DNA of 13,031 bases from JAENVT01 sp043758005 (lineage in GTDB: Bacteria; Actinomycetota; Acidimicrobiia; Acidimicrobiales; Ilumatobacteraceae), in the NCBI GenBank assembly GCA_043758005.1, contig JAYVOI010000099.1:1-13031 (forward strand), read 5' to 3'. Every line of letters starts with the position of its first letter. The stretch's first letter is position 1. Below the pieces are notes generated by a model. The model saw nothing but the letters and a program-made list of their open reading frames with translations, was not told the origin of the DNA and did not search any database. The position numbers were made by a program, and so were the translations under genes. Positions 6,324 to 13,031 of this stretch are shown here, piece by piece.

Positions 6324-7412
6324 TTAGTCGGTCATGCGTGCTCGGTACGTGGCGAGGAAATCAACGATCAAATGATCCTGCGGAGCGAGCACTCCGTGGT
6401 CGAAGTACCGCGACGACACGCCGCGCTGCACGCGCTCGGACACGTCGTAGTCCTGCCGGCCCACCAGTTCGCTGAACTCGACGATCTCCGCCGGATCGAA
6501 GCCGGCCATCGCGATCGTCTCGGCGGCGAAGAGGTACTCCATGACCACCGTGGTCTCGTCGGCGCCCTTCGGCCACATCGACGACACGATCACGCACGTG
6601 CCGGTGACGTCGATGAACATGTTCGGGAAGATCGTCGCGCCGTAGTACGACTCCGCTTCGTCGACCGGCATGTGCGGTAGCACGGGAAGACTCGACCGCC
6701 CGGTGAGGCTGAAGCTGTTTCCACGGATGCTGACTCCACCGTCGGGTCGCGCCGGATCGACCACCGACCCGGTCTTGTAGATCGGCACGATGTCGACCAA
6801 CTCCGGATGCACCCACGAGCAATGCAGGCACTCCTGGTAGTTCTCGACGAGGATCTTCCAGTTGGCGTGGACATCGGTCGAGGTCGTGACCGCAGTGCGC
6901 AACTCACCGAGGTGCAGGTGCTCGAACAGCTTCACCGAGTCGAGCCCCGTGTCGAACGACTCGATCAACGGCGTCGGGTCGGGCGACAGGTTGACGAACA
7001 CGAACCCGTGCCACACGTCGCAGGCGACGCTCCACAGCGACAACGAATCACGGTCAACTTCCTCCGGGGAGAGGTGCGGGGTGCCGATCAGTCGACCATC
7101 CAGTGAATACGTCCACGCGTGATACGGGCAGGTGATTCCGGCCTTCGAGCCGGGCCCGCTCTCCTCGCACAGTCGCGCGCCACGATGGCGACACACGTTG
7201 GCGTGGGCGTGGATTTGGCCATCGCGGTCCTTGACGACCAGCACGCTCTCGCCGGCGACGTCGGCGACGAAGCGGTCGCCCGGCGCCAGGCGTTCGTCGC
7301 GGCACACGTAGAACCACGACTGGTGGAAGATCTGTGAACGCTCGCGGTCGTACACCTCGCCGCTGCTGTATTCGCGACCGGAGAGTGTGGGGATGAGTTG
7401 GCTCGGTGTCAT
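6324..7412 (-). CDS. Rieske non-heme iron oxygenase, alpha subunit (GbcA/CntA-like)
   Basis: A 362-residue oxygenase alpha subunit that would hydroxylate or oxidatively demethylate a small substrate using O2 and electrons from a separate reductase. The N-terminal Rieske [2Fe-2S] domain has Cys74-x-His76 (CRHRG) and Cys95-x2-His98 (CPYHAW). The catalytic domain has the mononuclear iron motif ENYQECLHCSWVHP (His197, His202), with a likely third ligand Asp321 in GRQDYDVSERVQRG. The QRG-S-x-YFDHG segment and the closing DFLATYRAR resemble enzymes that attack choline, betaine and carnitine, and related ring-hydroxylating dioxygenases. ATG at 7412 is preferred: it gives the family's usual start (about 360 residues), while the frame upstream lies inside the preceding gene and is Arg-rich. 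It begins 11 bp after the aminotransferase stop, so both are co-transcribed. No reductase or beta subunit is present here. Substrate is unknown. Confidence 0.88.
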   Translation of the reverse strand: MTPSQLIPTLSGREYSSGEVYDRERSQIFHQSWFYVCRDERLAPGDRFVADVAGESVLVVKDRDGQIHAHANVCRHRGARLCEESGPGSKAGITCPYHAWTYSLDGRLIGTPHLSPEEVDRDSLSLWSVACDVWHGFVFVNLSPDPTPLIESFDTGLDSVKLFEHLHLGELRTAVTTSTDVHANWKILVENYQECLHCSWVHPELVDIVPIYKTGSVVDPARPDGGVSIRGNSFSLTGRSSLPVLPHMPVDEAESYYGATIFPNMFIDVTGTCVIVSSMWPKGADETTVVMEYLFAAETIAMAGFDPAEIVEFSELVGRQDYDVSERVQRGVSSRYFDHGVLAPQDHLIVDFLATYRARMTD

Positions 7413-7423
7413 GTCGGCCCTGC

Positions 7424-8830
7424 TCAGTAGAAGCCGCCGGTGGCGTACTCGTGAGAGTGCCCGTCGGATGAGGCGACCAGCGTGGCGAACCGCTCGACGT
7501 TGTCGCAGAACCGGTCGACATCGGCGTTGGTGTGCATCGGTGAGATCGTCCACTGCTCGCTCTTGCCCCACGGCGCCATGAAGACACCGCCATTGTGCTG
7601 CACGAGGAAGTGGAGGTGGCTGAGACCAGTGTCCATCGCCAGGAAATCGCGACAGTTGCGTGCCGGCGTATCGCCGAACACCAGCGAGCCCTTGAATCCG
7701 AAGGCGTAGCCGTACCCGGCGACGCCGTGTTGTTGCAGTGATCGCATCGACCGGTCGAACATCGTCTGCGAACGCATGCCGGCCTGCCGGTAGGAGTCAT
7801 CGGTGAGCACCTCGGTCAACATCGCTCGTGCTGCGGCCATCGTCAGCGGGTTGCCGTTGAACGTGCCGACCTGGTCGTAGCGACCATCGCTGATGGCGGC
7901 CATCACCTCGTGCGTGCCACCGATCGCGCCGCACGGCAGGCCGCCGGCGAGCGCCTTGGCGAGGCACACGATGTCGGGGGTCACGCCGAACAACCCGGTC
8001 GACCCACCGGGGTGCACGCTGAGCCCGGTCTTGACCTCGTCGAACGCCAGCAGCACGCCGTACCGGCGAGTGAGTTGTCGGACGCCCTCGAGGTATCCCT
8101 TGTCGGGCAGGATGATGCCCGCGTTCATCATCATCGGCTCCATGATCATCCCGGCGATCGAGCCTTGGTTCTCGTGCAGCACCCGCTCGAGGGCGACCAG
8201 ATCGTTGAACGGCACGAGGTGCACGAGGTCGGCCATGGCCTGCGGGATGCCGGCGGCGGCGACACGGTGTGGATGGTCGGCCGGGCCGAGCAGGTCGAGG
8301 TTGCGCCACTGCGACACCATCACGGCGTCGTGATGGCCGTGATAGGTGCCCTCGATCTTGATGATCGCGTCGCGACCGGAGACGGCGCGCATCAGGTGGA
8401 CCGCGTCCATCGTGGCCTCGGTGCCCGAGTTGTTGAATCGCCACAAGGGCAACCCGAACCGCTTGGCCAGTTCGCGGGCGACCACGATCGAATCGTCGGT
8501 CGGCTGGGCGAAGTGGGTCCCCTGCGTGACGCGCCGCTGCACTGCTTCGACGATCGCCGGGTTGGCATGACCGGCCACCATCACGCCATACCCACCGTGC
8601 AGGTCGACGTACTCGGTGCCATCGACGTCCCACACCCGCGACCCTCGGCCGTGGCTGACCCACACCGCCGCCGGGCGCGAGATCATCCAGTTCGATGTTG
8701 CGCCACCGGCCAACACCTCCGACGCCTCTTCTCCTCGAGCGATCGATTGCGGCACACGGGCCAAAAAGAGGCGCTCCTCGGTATCGATCAACGAATCGAT
8801 CGTTACGGACTTGGTTTCGATGACGGCCAC
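7424..8830 (-). CDS. Class III PLP aminotransferase (glutamate-1-semialdehyde mutase-like)
   Basis: This 468-residue fold-type I PLP enzyme probably transfers or moves an amino group on a small amine or amino acid. Motifs: cofactor-phosphate site NSGTEA (134-139), EGTYHGHHDAV (160-170), Asp264-Glu265 in LAFDEVKTG, PLP lysine Lys292 in CLAKALAGGLPCGAIGG, and GTFNGNPL (322-329). It resembles the GSA-aminomutase branch, but it is longer than HemL (about 430) and sits in a catabolic-looking operon with a Rieske oxygenase and an importer, so a tetrapyrrole role is unlikely. Start is GTG at 8830-8828 with GGGAGAGG 5 nt upstream. It is the first gene of the leftward run, and the tandem palindromes at 8853-8891 lie 23-61 bp ahead of its start. 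It is clearly distinct from the divergent aminotransferase at 8971. Confidence 0.9.
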   Translation of the reverse strand: MAVIETKSVTIDSLIDTEERLFLARVPQSIARGEEASEVLAGGATSNWMISRPAAVWVSHGRGSRVWDVDGTEYVDLHGGYGVMVAGHANPAIVEAVQRRVTQGTHFAQPTDDSIVVARELAKRFGLPLWRFNNSGTEATMDAVHLMRAVSGRDAIIKIEGTYHGHHDAVMVSQWRNLDLLGPADHPHRVAAAGIPQAMADLVHLVPFNDLVALERVLHENQGSIAGMIMEPMMMNAGIILPDKGYLEGVRQLTRRYGVLLAFDEVKTGLSVHPGGSTGLFGVTPDIVCLAKALAGGLPCGAIGGTHEVMAAISDGRYDQVGTFNGNPLTMAAARAMLTEVLTDDSYRQAGMRSQTMFDRSMRSLQQHGVAGYGYAFGFKGSLVFGDTPARNCRDFLAMDTGLSHLHFLVQHNGGVFMAPWGKSEQWTISPMHTNADVDRFCDNVERFATLVASSDGHSHEYATGGFY

Positions 8831-8835
8831 TTCGG

Positions 8836-8843
8836 CCTCTCCC
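8836..8843 (-). promoter_or_regulatory. Ribosome binding site of the leftward aminotransferase
   Basis: The complement of 8836-8843 reads GGGAGAGG, 5 nt before the GTG start at 8830-8828. It decides the start, as no ATG lies near. Confidence 0.6.
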
Positions 8844-8852
8844 TTTTCTCAA

Positions 8853-8891
8853 ACTGACTGGCGAGTCAGTAATACTGACTGACGAGTCTAC
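8853..8891. promoter_or_regulatory. Tandem operator-like palindromes in the divergent intergenic region
   Basis: ACTGACTGGCGAGTCAGT (8853-8870) is a perfect palindrome with 7-bp arms and a 4-bp centre. A second copy, ACTGACTGACGAGTCTAC (8874-8891), keeps the left arm and the inner four pairs of the right arm. The copies start 21 bp apart, two helical turns. Size, symmetry and position between two divergent genes are typical of TetR-family operators. The sites are close to the leftward gene (start 8830) and about 45 bp upstream of the proposed -35 of the rightward gene. No regulator gene is in the window. Confidence 0.6.
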
Positions 8892-8935
8892 TTGATTGAG
8901 AGACCGGGCGAGAACCGGAGCGGAACGGAGCGTTT

Positions 8936-8971
8936 TGCCGGGCACGCGGATCGCGGGCATACTGTGGTCGA
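8936..8971 (+). promoter_or_regulatory. Candidate promoter giving a leaderless aminotransferase message
   Basis: TTGCCG (8936-8941) and CATACT (8958-8963) are separated by 16 bp, and the A of the ATG at 8971 falls 8 bases after the -10. No Shine-Dalgarno sequence precedes this ATG. Leaderless transcripts are frequent in Actinobacteria, so transcription starting on the ATG itself is plausible. Confidence 0.35.
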
Positions 8972-10263
8972 TGACCACAGAGAGTGCTTTTGTGCCCGTC
9001 GTGGAGCGCATGCGACGCGACACCGCCGACCGCAACCCAGCCTCACGGGCCCAGCACGAACGTGCTCGCGCCGTGCTCCCCGGGGGCAGCACCCGCACGA
9101 TCTTGCACCACGCCCCCTTTCCGCTGACCTTCGTCAGCGGCGATGCCGGCACCCTGACCGACGCCGACGGCCACAAGTACGTCGACCTGGTGGGCGACTA
9201 CACCGCCGGCCTCCTCGGCCATTCCGAGCGGCGCGTGCACGCAGCAGTTGCCGAGGCACTGTCGACCAACACCAGCGTCGGTGGCGTGCACCCCGCCGAG
9301 ATCCGGTTCGCCGAACTCGTCTGCAATCGGTTCGGTCACCAGCGCGTCCGCTTCACCAACTCGGGCACCGAAGCAAACCTGATGGCCATCACGCTCTCGC
9401 GGATCGTCACCGGTCGCTCGATGATCATGGTGATGCACGGCGGCTACCACGGCGGAGTGTTCTTCTACTCGAACGGCAACGCCCCGTGGAACGCTCCGTT
9501 CCCGACCGTGATCGCGCCGTACAACGATCTCGAGGGATGCGAGGCCTTGATCGAGGAGTACGAGCTCGACCTCGCCGCGGTGATCGTCGAGCCGATGCTC
9601 GGGTCCGGCTGCGTCCCGGCCGATGCCCGCTTCCTCAGCGGGTTGGCCAATGCCACCCAGCAAGCCGGGGCCATCTTGATCACCGACGAGGTGATGACAT
9701 CGCGGCACGGCCCGCGTGGTCTCGCCGACCTCATGGGTGTGCGCCCCGACATCGCCACCTTCGGCAAGTACTTCGCCGGCGGGTTCTCATTCGGCGCGTT
9801 TGCCGGCCGCGCCGATCTGCTCGACCGCTTCGACGCGACCAAGCCCGACTCGATCCCCCATGCCGGCACCTTCAACAACAACATCGCCACCATGTCGGCG
9901 GGTTGCGTGGTCATGTCGGAACTGTTCACCTCCGACACAGCGATCACGCTGACCGCGCGGGGCGACGAACTGCGTGCTCGCATCGACGATGTGCTGCATC
10001 AACACAAGTTGCCGTTGACCGTCACCGGGTTCGGTTCGATGAACGCCGTGCATGCCCTCGAACGCAGGCCGCAGAACGGCGCCGATCTGTTGGAGCGCGA
10101 TTCGGTCCTACAAGAAGCGTTGTTCCTCGCGTTGCTGCAACGCGGGGTCTACACCGCTCCTCGGGGCAGCCTCAACCTCGGTCTCGCAGTGACCGACCGG
10201 GACCTCGAGCACTACCTCGGCGCGCTCGACGAGGCGCTGGGCGAACTCGGCGACGCGCTGTAG
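8971..10263 (+). CDS. Class III PLP aminotransferase, second GSA-mutase-like enzyme
   Basis: A 430-residue class III PLP enzyme, divergent from the leftward aminotransferase. Motifs: ARAVLPGGSTR (33-42) near the N-terminus, as in glutamate-1-semialdehyde mutases; NSGTEA (130-135); HGGYHGG (156-162); Asp239-Glu240 in ILITDEVMTSR; PLP lysine Lys266 in TFGKYFAGGFSFGAFAGR; and HAGTFNNN (297-304). It carries the GSA-type glycine-rich run after the lysine, but GGFSFG replaces the GGGLPVG of true HemL, and its setting is catabolic, so I expect a different amino substrate. Family members are usually annotated only as aspartate aminotransferase family protein. ATG at 8971 is preferred; the frame is open from 8896, but that extension is Arg-rich and unlike the family. 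Its last 52 bp overlap trmB on the other strand. Likely co-regulated with the leftward operon through the tandem palindromes. Confidence 0.9.
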   Translation: MTTESAFVPVVERMRRDTADRNPASRAQHERARAVLPGGSTRTILHHAPFPLTFVSGDAGTLTDADGHKYVDLVGDYTAGLLGHSERRVHAAVAEALSTNTSVGGVHPAEIRFAELVCNRFGHQRVRFTNSGTEANLMAITLSRIVTGRSMIMVMHGGYHGGVFFYSNGNAPWNAPFPTVIAPYNDLEGCEALIEEYELDLAAVIVEPMLGSGCVPADARFLSGLANATQQAGAILITDEVMTSRHGPRGLADLMGVRPDIATFGKYFAGGFSFGAFAGRADLLDRFDATKPDSIPHAGTFNNNIATMSAGCVVMSELFTSDTAITLTARGDELRARIDDVLHQHKLPLTVTGFGSMNAVHALERRPQNGADLLERDSVLQEALFLALLQRGVYTAPRGSLNLGLAVTDRDLEHYLGALDEALGELGDAL

Positions 10264-10916
10264 AGCAGGTCCACGGCACATCGACCTTCGTCGATGCCGC
10301 GTTGCTCGAAGCGGGTGACGGGCCGCCACGGCGGGCGCTCGATCACCCCTCCGCTGAGGCCGGTCTGAGCATCGCACACCTCACGCATCTGCTCGGCGTA
10401 CTCGGCGGAGTCGGTGGCCATGTGGATCGTGCCTCCGTCGCGCAGGAGATCCACCAACTGCACCACGACATCGGGCCGGACGAGGCGCCGCTTGTGCTGA
10501 CGTCGCTTCGACCACGGGTCGGGGAAGAAGACACGGACCACCGCGAGCGATCCTGCGGGGATGCGCGCCACGAAATCCATGGCATCACCCTCGACGACAC
10601 GGACGTTGCGCAGTCCCCTCGCCTCGACTGCCTCGAGGACCGCGGCGACGCCTGGCGTGTGCACATCGATGCCGATCACGCACTCGTGCGAACGCAACTC
10701 GGCGACCTCGACCAGGGCCTCGCCACCCCCGAAGCCGATGTCGAGCACCACGTCTGCGGAGGGACCGAGCTCTCGACCGAAGACCTGTTCGAACGACAAC
10801 GGCGGGCCTTCCACGCAGAGTCCCCACCTGGCCATCGACCGCTCGTACGCGCCGAGTCGGGTCGCCGACAATCCTCGACGGCGCGGCTTGAACGAGCGTT
10901 GCGGAGGATGCGTCAT
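10212..10916 (-). CDS. trmB: tRNA (guanine-N7-)-methyltransferase TrmB
   Basis: This 234-residue SAM-dependent enzyme makes m7G46 in the variable loop of tRNAs. Visible motifs: RLGAYERSMARWG near the N-terminus, SAM site VLDIGFGGGEAL (57-68), GIDVHTPGV acidic loop, VVEGDAMDF, the family hallmark FFPDPWSKRRQHKRRLV (130-146), and the C-terminal VTRFEQRG (200-207). Family sequence ends around DLLYS (219); a Ser/Pro-rich tail of about 15 residues follows and is encoded antisense to the end of the aminotransferase gene. ATG at 10916 is chosen; GTG at 10934, six codons upstream, is possible, and neither has a clear ribosome binding site. It is divergent from the DUF192-rsmI operon, making this end of the window an RNA-modification region. 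Confidence 0.93.
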   Translation of the reverse strand: MTHPPQRSFKPRRRGLSATRLGAYERSMARWGLCVEGPPLSFEQVFGRELGPSADVVLDIGFGGGEALVEVAELRSHECVIGIDVHTPGVAAVLEAVEARGLRNVRVVEGDAMDFVARIPAGSLAVVRVFFPDPWSKRRQHKRRLVRPDVVVQLVDLLRDGGTIHMATDSAEYAEQMREVCDAQTGLSGGVIERPPWRPVTRFEQRGIDEGRCAVDLLYSASPSSPSASSSAPR

Positions 10917-10978
10917 GGCAGCAGGTGTCGACACGGGCCGATGATGGTAGCGGCGTCAAACGTGCAAGGCTGAAGACC

Positions 10979-11308
10979 ATGGCGTGGTTAGTCACTGAGG
11001 GCCGAGTGCTGGCCTCATGCGAGTCAGCGACGCAGCGGCGAACCAAGGGCCGCGGACTCCTCGGCCGCGACAGCATCGAGGGAGCCTTGGTGTTGACGGA
11101 CTGCCGTTGGGTGCACACTCTTGGCATGCGGTTTGCTCTCGACGTCGCCTACCTCGACGAGAAGGGGATCGTCGTGAAGACGGTGCACATGCGCCGCCAC
11201 CGCGTCGGCGCGCCCGTGTGGCGGGCACGAACGGTGATCGAGGCGCAAGAAGGCGCCATCGGTCGATGGGGGCTCCGCGTTGGCGATGTGGTTGAGGTTC
11301 GTGAATGA
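10979..11308 (+). CDS. DUF192 family protein
   Basis: A 109-residue protein of the DUF192 family, whose biochemical role I do not know. The family pattern is intact: a short strand start (MAWLVTEGRVLA), GRGLLGRDSIEGALVL (24-39), HTLGMRFALDVAYLDEKGIV (46-65, the conserved M-x-F-x-(I/L)D-V-x-(Y/F)-L-D core), and AIGRWGLRVGDVVEV near the end. There is no signal peptide, unlike many secreted DUF192 proteins, so it should be cytoplasmic. ATG at 10979 fits the family start; the frame extends to a GTG at 10925 that falls in a GTGTCGACAC palindrome and adds unconserved sequence. Its stop overlaps the rsmI start in ATGA, so the two are translationally coupled. Confidence 0.85.
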   Translation: MAWLVTEGRVLASCESATQRRTKGRGLLGRDSIEGALVLTDCRWVHTLGMRFALDVAYLDEKGIVVKTVHMRRHRVGAPVWRARTVIEAQEGAIGRWGLRVGDVVEVRE

Positions 11309-12141
11309 CGGGAACCCTCGTCCTCGTGGCCACACCCATCGGCAACCTCGGTGATCTCTCGCCGCGCGCCGTCTCCACGTTGCAGTCGTCGGCGTTGATC
11401 CTGTGCGAAGACACGCGCCACTCCGGCAAGCTGCTGGCCCACGCAGGGATCAGTGGCGTTCGGTTGGCCGTGTGCAACGAGCACACCGAGACCGAGCGAA
11501 GCCGCGACGTGCTGGTGCAGTTGGACGCCGGCCACACGGTCTCATTGATCACCGATGCCGGCACGCCCGGGATATCCGATCCGGGATCCCGCCTGGTTCG
11601 CGCCGTGCTCGACGCCGGCCACACCGTGTCATCGGTGCCCGGTCCCGCAGCGTTCGTGATGGCGCTCGTCGTCAGCGGGTTCGACACCGCCCGCTTCGTC
11701 TTCGAAGGCTTCCTCCCCCGATCCGGACGCGAGCGGGCATCACGGCTGGCGACGATCGCAGCCGAAGCGCGCACGACCGTGATCTACGAAGCCCCACACC
11801 GCATCGAGCGCACGGTGATCGACTTGACCGAAGCCTGCGGAGGGCAGCGCAGCGTGGCGATCGCCCGTGAGTTGACCAAGCTCTACGAGACGGTCTGGCG
11901 CGGCACCCTCGACGCGGCGACGGCCCATGTGACGACGACCGCCCCACGAGGCGAGTATGTGATCGTGCTCGAAGGTGCTCCGCCGCGCGGCGAGGTCAGC
12001 GACGACGAGATCCGTTCGGCGTTGCACGCCGCACTCGACGGCCACAGCCGCAAGGACGCGGTCGCCGCGGTGGTCGGCCAACTCGAGGTGCCCAAGCGGC
12101 GTGTCTACGACCTGGCCTTGGCGGCGAGCAGAGATGACTGA
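11305..12141 (+). CDS. rsmI: 16S rRNA (cytidine-1402-2'-O)-methyltransferase RsmI
   Basis: This 278-residue tetrapyrrole-methylase-fold enzyme 2'-O-methylates C1402 in the decoding centre of 16S rRNA. Motifs in order: LVLVATPIGNLGDLS (5-19), LCEDTRHSGKLL (33-44), NEHTE (58-62), LITDAGTPGISDPGSRLV (81-98), VPGPAA (111-116), FEGFLPR (133-139), IYEAPHR (160-166), VAIARELTKLYETVWRG (184-200) and RGEYVIVLEG. A C-terminal helical stretch (SRKDAVAAVVGQLEVPKRRVYDLAL) completes a normal-length protein. The ATG overlaps the DUF192 stop by ATGA, and its end overlaps the HAD gene by 8 bp, so three genes form one tightly coupled operon. Confidence 0.95.
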   Translation: MTGTLVLVATPIGNLGDLSPRAVSTLQSSALILCEDTRHSGKLLAHAGISGVRLAVCNEHTETERSRDVLVQLDAGHTVSLITDAGTPGISDPGSRLVRAVLDAGHTVSSVPGPAAFVMALVVSGFDTARFVFEGFLPRSGRERASRLATIAAEARTTVIYEAPHRIERTVIDLTEACGGQRSVAIARELTKLYETVWRGTLDAATAHVTTTAPRGEYVIVLEGAPPRGEVSDDEIRSALHAALDGHSRKDAVAAVVGQLEVPKRRVYDLALAASRDD

Positions 12142-13031
12142 GCAACATCCCACCGAGGAATCGCCGACCGACGTCGGCCCCGCCGAGCGGTCACCCGCCG
12201 ACATCGTTCGGGCCGAGTTGCCACCGACCGGGTTCGCACCGTACGTGTCGGGCGGGCCCAGTGCGGCGTTCTTCGATCTCGACCGCACGTTGATCAGCGG
12301 CTCCAGCGCGTTCGTGCTCGGTGTTGCCGCGTGGCGCGCCGGGCTGGTTCCGCCGGGACAGTTCGGCAAAGACGCTGTTGGCGCGGTCGCCTTTCGGTTC
12401 AGTGGCGCCAGCGACGACACCTCGAACGGCGTGCGCGATCGGATCCTCGGCGCAGTCAAGGGCGTGCGCGTCGAGGACCTCGTCGCGCTGAACGCCGACA
12501 TCGTGCCGAAGCTGCTGGCCAAGGTGCGACCCGAGGCCCAGGCGCTCGTCGATCGCCACCGGCACGCTGGGCGGGCGACCTACATCGTCTCGGCGTCACC
12601 CGTCGAACTGGTCGAACCACTGGCGAAGGCACTCGGTATGACGGCCGGGATCGGCACCGTCAGCGCGATCGCCGACGGTGTGTACACCGGCGAACTGGCC
12701 GGCCCGTTCTGCTACGGCCCGGGAAAGGTCGAAGCGATCGCCGAACTGGCGAGATGGGAGAACTACGACCTCGCCCAGTGCTATGCCTACAGCGATTCGG
12801 CCAGCGACCTGCCGATGATGGAAGCGGTCGGCCATCCCGTCGCCGTCAATCCCGACGCCAAGCTCGAGCGCATCGCCCATCACAACGGCTGGCCGATCGT
12901 GGTGTTCAGCAAGCGCACCAAGGCGGTCGTGCGCCGCACCACGCAGGCGCTCGGTACCGCAGGGGTTGCTGCCGCCGGGTTCGCCGCCGGCACCCGCTAC
13001 GCCAGCCGATACGCGCGGGGTCGCATCTTCG
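12134..13031 (+). CDS. HAD-IB family phosphatase (SerB-like), 3'-partial
   Basis: The reading frame from ATG 12134 stays open for 299 codons and runs off the window. After an acidic, Pro-rich leader of about 40 residues comes the HAD core: motif I FFDLDRTL with nucleophile Asp48 and Asp50, a four-helix cap (about 55-135), motif II YIVSASP (150-156, Ser152 or Ser154), Lys198 in GPGKVEAI as motif III, and motif IV AYSDSASDLPMM (218-229, Asp221 and Asp225). This is the HAD subfamily IB arrangement of phosphoserine phosphatase and the lipid-linked CicA-type proteins. Residues 260-299 form a basic plus Ala/Gly-rich segment that may touch the membrane or lead into a further domain; the end is not visible. 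Start overlaps rsmI by 8 bp. Substrate cannot be told. Confidence 0.85.
   Translation, partial: MTEQHPTEESPTDVGPAERSPADIVRAELPPTGFAPYVSGGPSAAFFDLDRTLISGSSAFVLGVAAWRAGLVPPGQFGKDAVGAVAFRFSGASDDTSNGVRDRILGAVKGVRVEDLVALNADIVPKLLAKVRPEAQALVDRHRHAGRATYIVSASPVELVEPLAKALGMTAGIGTVSAIADGVYTGELAGPFCYGPGKVEAIAELARWENYDLAQCYAYSDSASDLPMMEAVGHPVAVNPDAKLERIAHHNGWPIVVFSKRTKAVVRRTTQALGTAGVAAAGFAAGTRYASRYARGRIF

Noticed and set aside
4657..6327. 556-codon open frame on the + strand opposite potB and potD
   Set aside because: It is antisense to two well-supported importer genes, has no family features, and is explained by high GC3 on the minus strand.
7797..9176. 459-codon minus-strand frame overlapping the first aminotransferase
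   Set aside because: It is an Arg-rich out-of-frame reading of the aminotransferase; it also crosses the promoter region and antisense of the second one.
7424..10263. The two aminotransferases as a duplicated pair or as hemL
   Set aside because: Their motif regions, lengths and N-termini differ clearly, so no recent duplication; neither has other haem-pathway genes nearby.
10925..10934. GTGTCGACAC palindrome between trmB and the DUF192 gene
   Set aside because: A single 10-bp palindrome in GC-rich DNA; it creates alternative GTG starts on both strands but has no partner site.
8892..10973. 693-codon open frame on the + strand across the second aminotransferase and trmB
   Set aside because: It is extremely Arg/His/Pro-rich, runs one frame off a clear PLP enzyme and then antisense to TrmB, so it is a GC-rich shadow.

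Overview
The window looks like chromosomal DNA of a high-GC actinobacterium. Third codon positions are strongly G/C, starts are often GTG or TTG, and gene spacing is tight. An Acidimicrobiia (Ilumatobacter-like) source is my guess from overall feel; no marker gene here settles it. I see no rRNA, tRNA, CRISPR array, transposase or phage gene.

Layout. (1) The left edge (1-749) holds a broken DUF885-family gene: the N-terminal part reads well in one frame, then coding signal jumps to another frame and stops at 642. (2) 784-1710 is an EamA/DMT-type membrane transporter. It is followed by a small secreted Asp/His-rich repeat protein (1784-2134) with a strong ribosome binding site and a clear hairpin terminator (2154-2187). 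(3) 2249-8830 is the main cluster. A leftward five-gene run encodes a class III aminotransferase, a Rieske oxygenase alpha subunit, a PotD-like binding protein and two PotB/PotC-like permeases. The matching ATPase (PotA-like) lies on the opposite strand and converges on the permease genes, with both stop codons inside one 7-bp inverted repeat. (4) Divergent from the leftward run is a second, different class III aminotransferase (8971-10263). Two tandem 18-bp operator-like palindromes, spaced 21 bp, sit in the shared intergenic region. (5) The right end is housekeeping RNA modification: trmB (leftward, overlapping the aminotransferase tail by 52 bp), then a rightward operon of a DUF192 protein, rsmI and a HAD-IB phosphatase cut by the window end.

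How it fits together. Gene order and spacing suggest that the ABC importer brings in an amine-bearing compound (polyamine, amino acid-like or betaine-like). The Rieske oxygenase and one or both aminotransferases would then process it, under a local repressor that is not encoded here. The Rieske enzyme needs a reductase that is also absent from the window. The substrate is unknown. The binding protein keeps the carboxylates that hold amino groups in PotD but seems to have changed parts of the aromatic box, so a ligand other than spermidine/putrescine is plausible. This cluster is the most interesting part of the window.
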